Part shown: positions 7,063 to 15,749 of the stretch, piece by piece
Position numbering within the stretch: position 1 is the first letter of the stretch
How the letters are laid out: the number at the start of each line of letters is the position of its first letter
Source: JALONO01 sp038209965
Lineage (GTDB): Bacteria; Bacteroidota; Bacteroidia; Cytophagales; Thermoflexibacteraceae
DNA length: 17,914 nt
NCBI GenBank assembly: GCA_038209965.1
Contig: JBBQXF010000097.1
Location: 1 to 17,914, forward strand
Direction: 5' to 3'
Notes under the pieces: generated by a model
Told to the model about the DNA's origin: nothing
The model's input: the letters and a program-made list of their open reading frames with translations, nothing else
Databases searched by the model: none
Program-made: the position numbers and the translations under genes

Positions 7063-7200
7063 CTCATTGATCAAGATGAAGACAAAAGTACATTCGCTTT
7101 CATGCGAATCGAGATAGTTGATCAACCACAGATTCAGGTAAATTACGGGTTGTTTACCAGAATTATAACTTTCAGATCGTTAGGTAGTTCTCCGACCCAG

Positions 7201-7230
7201 TTGTCCCAGTGGCAAAATTTGCTAACTTTG
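7201..7230 (+). promoter_or_regulatory. orphan Bacteroidota-type promoter
   Basis: TTG (7201-7203), 19 bases, TAACTTTG (7223-7230): a full match to the phylum consensus with ideal spacing. No convincing coding sequence follows, so it may drive the candidate RNA below or lie far upstream of sufS. Confidence 0.45.
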
Positions 7231-7236
7231 ACTGCT

Positions 7237-7430
7237 AGCGTGGGGCGCGCGCATGAATGGCTCGGTGGCCAAATCGGGCAGCAACCAAAAGCCCAGCTGG
7301 CGAAGTTTTTGGGTAATTGACTGGAACGAAGGCTTTTGTTTGTGGGTGCCGATCCCATCAGTATCGGGCTGTAAGATGCCCCCCGATAAATGTGTCCCAC
7401 TTAGCCAGGGCCAGTCGTCCCCCACTTCAA
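7237..7430 (+). ncRNA. candidate structured small RNA (unnamed)
   Basis: Transcription from the orphan promoter would begin near 7237. GTGGGG (7240-7245) can pair with CCCCAC (7420-7425), continued by CG (7246-7247) with CG (7416-7417), closing a domain of about 185 bases. Inside lie TGGCT (7258-7262) facing AGCCA (7403-7407), CCAAAA (7285-7290) facing TTTTGG (7307-7312) with GCC/GGC within it, and CCGAT facing ATCGG near 7348-7370. A long irregular hairpin with internal bulges is reminiscent of 6S RNA, but I cannot match it to that or any other named family. Pairings were found by eye only. A T-run at 7452-7456 lacks a clear terminator stem. Confidence 0.25.
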
Positions 7431-7492
7431 ACAATCGCCTTAGCCACTCGGTTTTTATTTAGAACGATTTTAAATACACCACCCCTTTTCCT

Positions 7493-7500
7493 TACCTTTG
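7493..7500 (+). promoter_or_regulatory. TAnnTTTG-type -7 box for sufS
   Basis: TACCTTTG lies 44 bases before the sufS ATG. The expected TTG at -33 is not present, only T-rich sequence at 7467-7471. Confidence 0.35.
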
Positions 7501-7544
7501 TTCTTGTTCGGGGTTGAAGAGGTCACGCTAAATTTTTCATTGCG

Positions 7545-8762
7545 ATGTTAAATATTGAAAAAATCCGGGAAGAATTTCCCATCCTCCACCAGCAAATCCA
7601 GGGGAAACCGCTCATTTATTTTGACAATGCGGCCACCTCCCAGAAACCACTGGCAGTGATCCAAGCCCTCAGTCATTATTACACGGATAACAACGCCAAC
7701 ATTCACCGGGGCATCCACACGCTGGCCGAGCGGGCCACGGCTGATTATGAGGCCACCCGCGAAGCGGCACGGACATTTATCAATGCTGAATCGGTCGAGC
7801 AAGTGATCTTTACCCGGGGCACTACCGAAGGCATCAATTTGGTGGCGGCTACCTATGGCCGGGCCTTCATCAACAAAGGAGACGAAATTATCATCAGTAC
7901 GATGGAGCACCATTCCAACATCGTGCCGTGGCAGATGCTATGCGCCGAGCGGGGCGCTGTGCTAAAGGTAATCCCGATCAACGATCAAGGGGAATTGTTG
8001 ATGGATGAGTACGAAAAAATGTTGTCGGAGCGAACCAAATTGGTCTCCATTGTCCACATTTCCAACTCATTGGGCACGATTAACCCCGTGCACGAAATAG
8101 TGCGCTTGGCCCACGGAGTCGGCGCAGTAGTGCTGGTTGATGGGGCACAGGCCGCTCCCCACGGCCACATTGATGTGCAGGCCATTGATGCCGATTTTTA
8201 CGTTTTTTCGGGGCATAAAGTCTATGGGCCAACTGGTATCGGCATCTTGTACGGTAAACGTCATTTACTGGAAGCCATGCCGCCTTATCTTGGTGGCGGG
8301 GAAATGATCAAGGAAGTTACTTTTGCCCATACTACTTACAATGATCTGCCCTATAAGTTCGAAGCGGGCACGCCCAACATTGCCGATACCGTGGCCCTCA
8401 AAGCCGCCTTTGATTTTGTCAACCAGCTTGGGCAAGTCGAGATTGTCGCCCACGAGCAGGCCCTGCTGGCCCATGCCACGGCTGCCTTGAGCGAAATTCC
8501 GGGGCTCAAAATCATTGGTACTGCTTCGCAAAAAGCCAGTGTGGTGTCCTTTATTGTCGATGGCCTGCACCCGATGGACATTGGGATGCTCCTCGATGCC
8601 AACGGCATGGCCGTGCGCACGGGCAGCCACTGCACCATGCCCCTCATGCAACGATTTGGAATCCCGGGAACTACCCGCGCTTCTTTCGCGGTTTACAACA
8701 CCAAAGACGAGATCGATGCCTTGGTGGCCCAATTGCGTCTTATTGTAAAGATGATGAAGTAG
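7545..8762 (+). CDS. sufS: cysteine desulfurase, SufS type
   Basis: The 405-residue PLP enzyme takes sulfur from cysteine and passes it as a persulfide to Fe-S cluster assembly. It has the group II (SufS/CsdA) layout: YFDNAATSQKP near residue 25, EHHSNIVPWQ at about 121-130 with the PLP-stacking histidine, VDGAQAAPH near 198, the Schiff-base lysine K225 in FSGHKVYGPTG, and the persulfide cysteine Cys363 in RTGSHCTMPLM. E. coli SufS has RTGHHCAMPLM there, so one histidine is replaced by serine. Length and start are standard. No sufBCD, sufE or sufU gene is in the window, so it is separated from the assembly scaffold. argD follows after 29 bases, suggesting joint transcription. Confidence 0.93.
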   Translation: MLNIEKIREEFPILHQQIQGKPLIYFDNAATSQKPLAVIQALSHYYTDNNANIHRGIHTLAERATADYEATREAARTFINAESVEQVIFTRGTTEGINLVAATYGRAFINKGDEIIISTMEHHSNIVPWQMLCAERGAVLKVIPINDQGELLMDEYEKMLSERTKLVSIVHISNSLGTINPVHEIVRLAHGVGAVVLVDGAQAAPHGHIDVQAIDADFYVFSGHKVYGPTGIGILYGKRHLLEAMPPYLGGGEMIKEVTFAHTTYNDLPYKFEAGTPNIADTVALKAAFDFVNQLGQVEIVAHEQALLAHATAALSEIPGLKIIGTASQKASVVSFIVDGLHPMDIGMLLDANGMAVRTGSHCTMPLMQRFGIPGTTRASFAVYNTKDEIDALVAQLRLIVKMMK

Positions 8763-8791
8763 TTTGCCACTTTATTTATTCGCTTTTCGCC

Positions 8792-9934
8792 ATGAAATTA
8801 TTTGATGTTTATCCCCTTTTTGATCTGGAATTGGTCCGCGCCCAAGGATCTTACGTGTGGGACAAAGCGGGTCGCCGCTATTTGGATCTTTATGGGGGCC
8901 ATGCGGTCATTTCCATTGGGCATACTCACCCGCATTATGTCCAAAAAATAACCGAACAATTGGGTCGTTTGGCCTTTTATTCCAACTCCATCCTCAATCC
9001 ATTGCAGGATGAATTGGCCGAAAAATTGGGGCGACTTTCTGGGAACAACGATTTTTCTTTGTTCTTGATCAATTCCGGGGCCGAAGCCAACGAAAATGCC
9101 CTCAAATTGGCCTCTTTTCATAACCGGCGCACTAAAGTAATCGCCTTTAAACGCGGGTTTCATGGTCGAACCGCCGGTGCGGTAGCCATTACCGACAATC
9201 CGTCCCTGTGCGCACCGATCAATTCGCAACAACACGTCCAGTTTTTGCCCTATAACGATGTTGCGGCCTTGGAGCAGGCCATGAGCGAGGAAGTTTGTGC
9301 GGTTATCATTGAGGGTATTCAAGGTTTGGGGGGCATTTATGTCGGAACTGATGAATTTTGGCAAGCGGCCCGCCAGCTTTGTGACCGTTTTGGGGCTGTC
9401 CTGATCTCAGACAGTGTACAGTGTGGCTATGCCCGATCTGGTAAATTTTTCTCCCACCAGTTCAGTGGGGTTGAGCCAGACCTGATCACTACGGCTAAAG
9501 GCATGGGCAACGGTTTTCCCATTGGCAGCGTGCTGATTCACCCGAAATTCCAAGCTAAATACGGCTTATTGGGCACTACTTTCGGCGGTAACCACTTGGC
9601 TTGTGCCGCGGCCATTGCAGTGCTGGATGTCATTGAGCAAGAAAGTTTATTGGTTCATGCCGAGCTTTTGGGCAATTACCTAATGGCTAAACTCCGCCAG
9701 ATCGAGGGGGTATGCGAAGTGCGCGGACGTGGGTTGATGATCGGGATCGAACTTGAATCGGAAGCCAAACCAGTCCGGGATGCGCTCTTGTTCCAACACG
9801 GGGTGTTTGTCGGATCGTCCTCCGACAAAAATACCATCCGGTTGTTGCCCGCGCTCAACCTCCCCTGCGAAGCAGCCCAAGAATTTTTGGAAAAATTTGC
9901 ACTGGTGATGAGCGAAGTCGCCGTCGCCACCTAG
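8792..9934 (+). CDS. argD: ArgD-type acylornithine aminotransferase (class III PLP)
   Basis: The 380-residue protein matches the Bacteroidota ArgD-like group (MKLFDVYPLF, DLYGGHAVISIGHTHP, LFLINSGAEANENALKLA, GFHGRTAGA, GTTFGGNHLACAAA, VRGRGLMIGIELE). It should transaminate N-acylglutamate semialdehyde to N-acylornithine in arginine synthesis; in this phylum the acyl group may be succinyl rather than acetyl. The Schiff-base lysine is K236 in TTAKGMGNGFPIG and the PLP-nitrogen aspartate is D207. The next residue, glutamate in most class III enzymes (DEVQ-type motif), is serine here (SDSVQCGYARSGKF). Other arg genes are absent from the window. It probably shares the sufS transcript and ends before a strong hairpin. 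Another class III aminotransferase specificity is possible. Confidence 0.83.
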   Translation: MKLFDVYPLFDLELVRAQGSYVWDKAGRRYLDLYGGHAVISIGHTHPHYVQKITEQLGRLAFYSNSILNPLQDELAEKLGRLSGNNDFSLFLINSGAEANENALKLASFHNRRTKVIAFKRGFHGRTAGAVAITDNPSLCAPINSQQHVQFLPYNDVAALEQAMSEEVCAVIIEGIQGLGGIYVGTDEFWQAARQLCDRFGAVLISDSVQCGYARSGKFFSHQFSGVEPDLITTAKGMGNGFPIGSVLIHPKFQAKYGLLGTTFGGNHLACAAAIAVLDVIEQESLLVHAELLGNYLMAKLRQIEGVCEVRGRGLMIGIELESEAKPVRDALLFQHGVFVGSSSDKNTIRLLPALNLPCEAAQEFLEKFALVMSEVAVAT

Positions 9935-9960
9935 CCCCCCCGCAAACACCCATTTGGCCC

Positions 9961-10005
9961 AGCCAGTAAAAAGGTCGCGGTATTAGAGCGGCCTCTTTAC
10001 TGGCT
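9961..10005. terminator. bidirectional terminator-like hairpin, argD / oxoprolinase
   Basis: Arms 9961-9978 and 9988-10005 pair over 18 positions with one mismatch and one G-U pair around a 9-base loop (AGCCAGTAAA faces TTTACTGGCT). It sits between convergent stop codons. No long T-run follows on either strand, so it may act as a transcript 3'-end stabiliser rather than a classical intrinsic terminator. Confidence 0.65.
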
Positions 10006-10025
10006 TTGGGTTGATTCACTGGGAA

Positions 10026-13000
10026 TTAGCCATGCCGGATCCCCCAACCTCCGCCACCGGGAGTAAGCATGATCAGTCGATCCCCGGGCTGCATTTCAGC
10101 TTGGGCAATGCCGCCCAATTTTTCCACCGTACCGGCGGCGCGGATGATAAATTGCTCACCACATGCTCCCGCTTTCCCGCCCGCCAAGCCGTAGGGTAGT
10201 ACAACCCGATGTTGGGTCAACACGCTCAATGAGACAGGGGCCAAAAAGGTAAAACACCGTTGAATACCGTTCCCACCCGGGAAATGCCCCGCACCACCGG
10301 ATCCAGTTCGGATGGAAAAATCATCCAAGCGAACCGGGTAGCGCAGTTCCAGCATTTCGGGATCGGTGATGCGCGTGTTGGTCATGTGCTGGTGGACGGC
10401 ATCGGTGCCGGCAAAGGACGGGCCAGCTCCCGTGCCCCCGCCAATCGTTTCGTAATACCCAAATTGATGGTTGCCAAACAGCACGTTGTTCATCGTGCCA
10501 TAACTGCAAGCGACCAAGTCAAGGGCCTTGAGCAAGGTATCGGTCAATCGTTGGCTGGTCTCGGTGTTGCCGCCCACCACTGCCGGGCAGCGATCGGGAT
10601 CGGCCAAAAAGTTGGGGTTGAGCATGGTGCCCGGTGGAATGTGCAACCGGACCGACTGCATCAGTCCTTCGTTCAGGGGAATGTCCTCGTCGGGCAGTTG
10701 CGCCGCAATGAGCAGGCGGAGCGCATAAATCACCACGCTGGTCACAATGGCCGGATTGGCATTCAAGTTGCCGGGGTGCGTGGCCGAAGTACCCGTAAAA
10801 TCAATGTCCACTTGCCCCGCTTGGGGATCCATTCGGAGGTTCACCACCAAACAACTCCCATCGTCCAACTGTTCTTCGGCTTGAAAACCAGTTGGTTGAC
10901 TTACCAACTGCTGTAAACTGCGCACCAAGCAGCCGTGGGCGTGGGCTTTGAGGGCTTTCATTTGGTACTGGACTTCGGCGGGGCCAAACTGGGCACAAAT
11001 GGCCAATAATTTCTCCTGCCCGGCCCGAATTGAAGCCAATGCGGCATTTAAATCCGCTAAATTTTCGGCGATTGCCCGGGTGGGCCAAGGCGACGCACTG
11101 AGCAGTTGGCGCATGGCCTCCCAAAGCACTTGCCCATTTTTGACCAAGTAAGTGGGCGCAATCACTACTCCTTCTTCGCTCAGCCGTGTCGCATCGGGTG
11201 GCATGGAGCCGGGGCGCTTTCCGCCCAGCTCAGCGTGGTGCGCCCGGTTGGCCACGTAACCAACCAACTGACTACCAGCATATACCGGGGCAATAAGTGT
11301 GACATCGGGCAAATGGGATCCCCCGAAACCGGGATGGTTGGTGATGAGCACATCGCCCGACCCAGCGGGCAGCACAGCCAGTACTTGACGCACGCAAACC
11401 CCCAAACTGCCCAAATGCACTGGGATATGGGGCGCATTGACCACCAACTCGCCTTGGGCATCGAGCAGGGCACACGAAAAATCGAGCCGCTCTTTGACAT
11501 TGACCGAAAAAGCAGTGCGCTGCAAAAGTGCGCCCATTTCTTCAGCCACCGCCCGGAAACGATTGGTAAACAAGGCCAACTGAACTGCTTGGCTACTGGC
11601 CGCTGGCGCTTTGGCCTGATTGACCAGCGGCATGATTTGCTGGAGATGAGCATTATTTGCCCCATCGAGGCGGAAATTCCAGCCCTCATCCAAGGCGACG
11701 GTGAAATTATTGCTCAAAATCAAGGCTTTACCAACAATACTTGCCCCCGGCTGTAAATTTTCCCACACGTACAGGGGCGCATCCATGTACGAACCCGAGG
11801 GCACCGGGGCATAGGTGGGCGGCAGTGGGCTGGGTTGGCTGGGAACGGACTGGCCCGCTGAGGCCACCACCCGCACCGCCTCCACCTCGATGGCCCGGTC
11901 GATCCAGTGGCCAAACAGCTTTTCGTATTGGGCTCGGAATCGGGCCACTATTTCCACCAACCACCGATCCGGTGACCAGCCGATGGGCAATGCTACCGCT
12001 AAAGTGTGGTCTTGGCCCTGAAAACGGAGGAATAATTGGGCCGGCTGCACTTGGCAAGCTGCTGGGCCAAACCCTTCCAGCGCCAATTGGGCCAAACATT
12101 GCTCACCAAGGTCGTCAATAAGCTGGCATAAAAACTGACATTCATTTTCGGCGATATCAGCCAATGGTTTTAATACTTGCCGATTGGAAAATTTTTCCAC
12201 GCAGGCCTGCCCAATTCCATAAGCACTCAGTAAACCAGCTTGATAAGGGATCACCACTTGTGTCATTCCCAAAAGTTCGGCTATTGGGCAGGCATGTTGA
12301 CCTCCGGCCCCCCCGAAGGCCAGCAGGGTATATTCCTTGGGATCATAGCCTTTGCTCACCGAAATTTTGCGGATCACTTCGGCCATTTTTTCATTGGCAA
12401 TCCGCGATAAACCGGACAATACATCGGTTTCATTGACCAAATGTCCGTGTGCCTGCATTTGCGCCACGAGCGTTTGCAAAGCTTGCTGGGCCGCTGCCAC
12501 GCTGATGGGAATCCCAAAGTTGGTGGGAGCCAGGCGACCAGTCAGCAAATTGACATCGGTAATGGTCAGGCCGCCCCCCGCCCCGTAGCAGGCTGGCCCC
12601 GGATCGGCCCCCGCGCTCTCCGGCCCAACGGTGAGCTGGAAACCATCGAAGCGGCAGCGCGAGCCACCACCAGCGGCCACGGTCTCAATGGCCAGCGAGG
12701 GGCCGAGGAGTTGCACATCGCCCACGGTCGTCTCAAACCGATAGTCGGGCGTTCCGTCATAGCGGGCCACATCGGTGCTGGTGCCGCCCATATCAAACGT
12801 AATAATATGTTCAATACCAGCTGATTGGGCGATTCTTGCCGCTCCCAAAATCCCTCCGGCCGGGCCGCTCAGCAGACTATCCTTGGCTTGAAAGAGGGCG
12901 GCCGATGTCAACTGGCCCGCGCTGCCCATCACCTTGAGGACTGACACTTCGCGGTTGACTGCGGCCAAATAGTTCCCAATCACTGGGGCAAGGCAGGCGT

Positions 13001-13850
13001 TGGCCAAGGCGGTTTGAGTACGGGGCAAATACTTGATGGCGGGGATCAGCGCCGCCGAAGCTGAAACAAACTCATAGCCCGCCGCCGTGATGGCTGCCTG
13101 CAACATTTGCTCGTGAACCGGGTTCAAGTAGCTGTGCAACAAGGCGATGGCCACCGCTTCGGGCCGCTGCCAAGCCAATTCAGCCAGTATTCGATCCAGT
13201 TCGGTTTCAGTCAATGAGGTCAGCACATTCCCCTCGGCATCCAACCGTTCATTGATTTCAATGACAAAATCATGGACAGGTTTTGGTTTTATGACTTGTC
13301 GGGCAAAAATATCGGGGCGTTGCTGGGTTCCGATGTCGGTCAAATGAGCAAAGCCCTTGGTGACGATCAGGGCAGTCCGAGCGGTTTTGCGCTCCAGCAG
13401 GGCGTTGGTTCCCCGGGTAGTGCCCAGCCGCATTTCGCAAGGGGGCAAGGGCTGGCCCAGTGGCGTACCCGTGACCAAGCGAGCGGCCAAGATCGGGGCC
13501 TCTTCACCGGCCGAAAGCGCAAAATCATACCCGGCCCAGTTACCGGTTGGCAACGCATCCAGCGACAGCCGGCCTTGGGCCAAGTTGCTGGCCACGATCT
13601 TAGCGTTCGGAGTTTGCCCGGCTTGGGCAGAAACTTGCAACAATTTAAAGTGGTAGCCCACAAAAATATCCTGCGCACCCGAAAAATCTACCTGTAAAGT
13701 GTGGGCATCGATCTGGCCGATCACCCGCCCCCGCAAACTGCCATTGCTCAGTACTTTGGCCAACCGGGCCTCGCCGGTGGGGCTGGTGGCGATGCAATCC
13801 GTAAATGTCCCGCCGGTATCAATCCAAATTTGCCAAATGGGTGGTTCCAT
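10026..13850 (-). CDS. fused 5-oxoprolinase / hydantoinase (HyuA-HyuB)
   Basis: The 1274-residue protein joins both halves of the ATP-dependent oxoprolinase/hydantoinase family, as in eukaryotic 5-oxoprolinase, while many bacteria encode them as two genes. The HyuA half (about 1-700) shows DTGGTFTDCIA (residues 11-21), MRLGTTRGTNALLERK, LSGPAGGILGAARIA, FDMGGTSTDVARYDG and AFGGAGGQHACPIAELL. The HyuB half (from about 755) shows FTNRFRAVAEEMGALLQRTA, KERLDFSCALLD, NAPHIPVHLG, NRAHHAELGGKRPGSMPP and GNTETSQRLTD, ending in LTPGGGGWG. The likely reaction is ATP-driven ring opening of 5-oxoproline to glutamate; a hydantoin substrate cannot be excluded. It is cytoplasmic. ATG at 13850 lies just before the motif-bearing N-terminus. 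It diverges from uxaA across about 200 bases. Confidence 0.92.
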   Translation of the reverse strand: MEPPIWQIWIDTGGTFTDCIATSPTGEARLAKVLSNGSLRGRVIGQIDAHTLQVDFSGAQDIFVGYHFKLLQVSAQAGQTPNAKIVASNLAQGRLSLDALPTGNWAGYDFALSAGEEAPILAARLVTGTPLGQPLPPCEMRLGTTRGTNALLERKTARTALIVTKGFAHLTDIGTQQRPDIFARQVIKPKPVHDFVIEINERLDAEGNVLTSLTETELDRILAELAWQRPEAVAIALLHSYLNPVHEQMLQAAITAAGYEFVSASAALIPAIKYLPRTQTALANACLAPVIGNYLAAVNREVSVLKVMGSAGQLTSAALFQAKDSLLSGPAGGILGAARIAQSAGIEHIITFDMGGTSTDVARYDGTPDYRFETTVGDVQLLGPSLAIETVAAGGGSRCRFDGFQLTVGPESAGADPGPACYGAGGGLTITDVNLLTGRLAPTNFGIPISVAAAQQALQTLVAQMQAHGHLVNETDVLSGLSRIANEKMAEVIRKISVSKGYDPKEYTLLAFGGAGGQHACPIAELLGMTQVVIPYQAGLLSAYGIGQACVEKFSNRQVLKPLADIAENECQFLCQLIDDLGEQCLAQLALEGFGPAACQVQPAQLFLRFQGQDHTLAVALPIGWSPDRWLVEIVARFRAQYEKLFGHWIDRAIEVEAVRVVASAGQSVPSQPSPLPPTYAPVPSGSYMDAPLYVWENLQPGASIVGKALILSNNFTVALDEGWNFRLDGANNAHLQQIMPLVNQAKAPAASSQAVQLALFTNRFRAVAEEMGALLQRTAFSVNVKERLDFSCALLDAQGELVVNAPHIPVHLGSLGVCVRQVLAVLPAGSGDVLITNHPGFGGSHLPDVTLIAPVYAGSQLVGYVANRAHHAELGGKRPGSMPPDATRLSEEGVVIAPTYLVKNGQVLWEAMRQLLSASPWPTRAIAENLADLNAALASIRAGQEKLLAICAQFGPAEVQYQMKALKAHAHGCLVRSLQQLVSQPTGFQAEEQLDDGSCLVVNLRMDPQAGQVDIDFTGTSATHPGNLNANPAIVTSVVIYALRLLIAAQLPDEDIPLNEGLMQSVRLHIPPGTMLNPNFLADPDRCPAVVGGNTETSQRLTDTLLKALDLVACSYGTMNNVLFGNHQFGYYETIGGGTGAGPSFAGTDAVHQHMTNTRITDPEMLELRYPVRLDDFSIRTGSGGAGHFPGGNGIQRCFTFLAPVSLSVLTQHRVVLPYGLAGGKAGACGEQFIIRAAGTVEKLGGIAQAEMQPGDRLIMLTPGGGGWGIRHG

Positions 13851-14052
13851 GCTCTATTCCAATAAAGTGTGGTGGCAAATATCTGAATTATTCCCCATCA
13901 TGGACATTGAATGCCGTTGACAAATACCGTTTGGGCGATCGGGCGTTTTTACCGATCATGTCCCTTTTTTAATTACCTTTTCGGTGAAATTGGACGCGGG
14001 CTACCAATCGGGCTAGTCAGTTATTTACCAGTGAGGTTAATTTGTCTTGAAT
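13851..14052. promoter_or_regulatory. divergent promoter region, oxoprolinase / uxaA
   Basis: The 202 bases must hold start signals for both genes. Near-matches to the -7 box occur (TACCTTTT at about 13974 on the plus strand, TATTTG-containing stretches on the minus), but none with the full consensus and spacing. No clear operator dyad was found. Confidence 0.35.
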
Positions 14053-15705
14053 ATGAGCCAAAAAGTATTGAAAGTCCACCCAACAGATGATGTAATTGTG
14101 GCCCTTGCCGATTTGAAGCTGGGGGAAACTGTGGAACACGAAGGCCAACCGTTCACAATGGTTGACCAAGTGCCGGCCAAGCACAAATTTGCCGCCAAGG
14201 ATTTTGCCATTGGCGATCCGATCCAGATGTACGGGGTACTGGTGGGCCGGGCGGTGGAGCGCATTGCTCAGGGCGGCCTGATTTCCACGCGCAACCTGAA
14301 ACACGCCGCCCAAGCCTATTCCCTCGGACAGCGAAAGTTGGATTGGCCAAAACCGGAAGTGGGCAAATTTCTGGGGCGAACTTTCCAAGGCTACCACCGG
14401 GCCGACGGCAGCGTGGGCACGGCCAATTACTGGATCGTTATCCCGCTGGTGTTTTGCGAAAACCGCAACATCAACATGGTGAAAGATGCGTTGGTCAAAG
14501 AATTGGGCTATTCAGTGGGCCAAAATTATGTCATTGACACCCAGACATTGATCAAAAAATATGAAAATGGGGCTAGCATTGATGAAATATTGGCAACCGA
14601 TGTATTGTTGACCACCCAACAGACCAGGGAGCGGCGGCTTTTCCCCCACGTGGACGGGATCAAATTTCTCAACCACGATGGCGGCTGCGGGGGCACTCGC
14701 CAAGATTCCGATGCCCTGTGTGGCCTGCTGGCCGGCTATGTGACCCACCCCAACGTAGCGGGCGCAACGGTGCTGAGCCTGGGCTGCCAGCACGCGCAAG
14801 TGAGTATATTGATGGATGAAATCAAAAAACGGGACCCCAATTTTAGCAAGCCAGTGTATGTGTTGGGCCAGCAAGAGAGCAAATCCGAAAAAGATTTTGT
14901 GGCCGAAGCCGTCAAAAAGACCTTCGCTGGGCTGGTCCAAGCCAATCAGATTTCCCGCCAACCGGCCCCCCTGAGCAAACTGGTGGTGGGGTTGGAATGT
15001 GGCGGCTCCGATGGTTTTTCGGGCATATCGGCCAACCCCGCCATTGGGCACGTAGCCGATATGCTGGCCATACTGGGCGGAACGGCCGTATTGTCGGAAT
15101 TTCCCGAACTGTGTGGGGTAGAACAGGAAATCAGCGACCGCTGCATTGATGAAGCAGTGGCCAATAAATTCATCCACCTCATGCGGGCCTACGATCGGGC
15201 GGCCAATGCGGTCGGATCGGGTTTCGACATGAACCCTTCGCCAGGCAATATCAAGGATGGCCTCATCACCGATGCCATTAAATCAGCGGGGGCCGCCAAA
15301 AAAGGCGGCACTTCGCCCGTGACCGACGTGCTGGACTACCCAGAAAAAATCAGTAAACCGGGGCTCAACCTGCTCTGCACCCCCGGCAACGATGTGGAAA
15401 GTACCACTGCCTTGGCCGGGGCGGGCTGCAACCTCATTTTGTTCACCACCGGGCTGGGCACTCCCACCGGCAATCCCGTGGCCCCCACCCTCAAAATCGC
15501 CAGCAACAGTATCTTGGCCAAACGGATGAGCGATATTATTGACGTGGATGCGGGCACGATCATTTCTGGACAAGACACCATCGCCAGCAAGGGCGAGGAA
15601 ATGCTGGAACTGATGATCCAAGTGGCCAGTGGCGAGGTATTGGCCAAAGCAGTGGCTCTGGGGCAAGATGATTTTATCCCGTGGAAACGTGGGGTTTCAT
15701 TGTAG
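14053..15705 (+). CDS. uxaA: altronate dehydratase, UxaA family
   Basis: The 550-residue protein has an N-terminal SAF domain (about 1-95, KVHPTDDVIVALADLKLGE through GVLVGRAVERI and GGLISTRNLKHAA) and the C-terminal UxaA dehydratase domain (GYHRADGSVGTANYWIVIPL, CGGTRQDSDALCGLLAGY, VLSLGCQ, GLECGGSDGFSGISANPA, LSEFPELCGVE, FDMNPSPGN, FTTGLGTPTGNP). It should dehydrate D-altronate to 2-keto-3-deoxy-D-gluconate in galacturonate breakdown. The length, greater than E. coli UxaA, fits the Bacteroidota form. ATG at 14053 is preferred; an in-frame TTG at 14047 is the alternative. No uxaB, uxaC or kdgK lies nearby, so it is an orphan here, and a related sugar-acid substrate such as galactarate is possible. 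It ends before the dyads shared with the M1 gene. Confidence 0.87.
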   Translation: MSQKVLKVHPTDDVIVALADLKLGETVEHEGQPFTMVDQVPAKHKFAAKDFAIGDPIQMYGVLVGRAVERIAQGGLISTRNLKHAAQAYSLGQRKLDWPKPEVGKFLGRTFQGYHRADGSVGTANYWIVIPLVFCENRNINMVKDALVKELGYSVGQNYVIDTQTLIKKYENGASIDEILATDVLLTTQQTRERRLFPHVDGIKFLNHDGGCGGTRQDSDALCGLLAGYVTHPNVAGATVLSLGCQHAQVSILMDEIKKRDPNFSKPVYVLGQQESKSEKDFVAEAVKKTFAGLVQANQISRQPAPLSKLVVGLECGGSDGFSGISANPAIGHVADMLAILGGTAVLSEFPELCGVEQEISDRCIDEAVANKFIHLMRAYDRAANAVGSGFDMNPSPGNIKDGLITDAIKSAGAAKKGGTSPVTDVLDYPEKISKPGLNLLCTPGNDVESTTALAGAGCNLILFTTGLGTPTGNPVAPTLKIASNSILAKRMSDIIDVDAGTIISGQDTIASKGEEMLELMIQVASGEVLAKAVALGQDDFIPWKRGVSL

Positions 15706-15749
15706 GAATTTTAATTTTGATAGGTTTTTAAACCATTGGTAAGCTTGTC

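Larger units (their letters stand above)
7063..7544. other. 482-base intergenic region with two promoters and a possible RNA
   Basis: The gap holds a 6-bp hairpin ATTCGC-TTTCAT-GCGAAT (7092-7109) just after the GT9 gene without a T-run, the 10-base palindrome GTTGATCAAC (7117-7126), an orphan promoter (7201-7230) with a structured stretch behind it, and the sufS -7 box (7493-7500). Short frames on both strands (for example plus 7253-7462 and minus 7222-7434) have no recognisable family or codon pattern. Confidence 0.55.

Noticed and set aside
7092..7109. GT9 terminator hairpin ATTCGC/GCGAAT
   Set aside because: Only 6 bp and no T-run; too weak to call a terminator.
7253..7462. 69-residue ORF behind the orphan promoter
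   Set aside because: The start is well placed, but the peptide has no family resemblance or codon pattern like its neighbours; the structured-RNA reading is at least as good.
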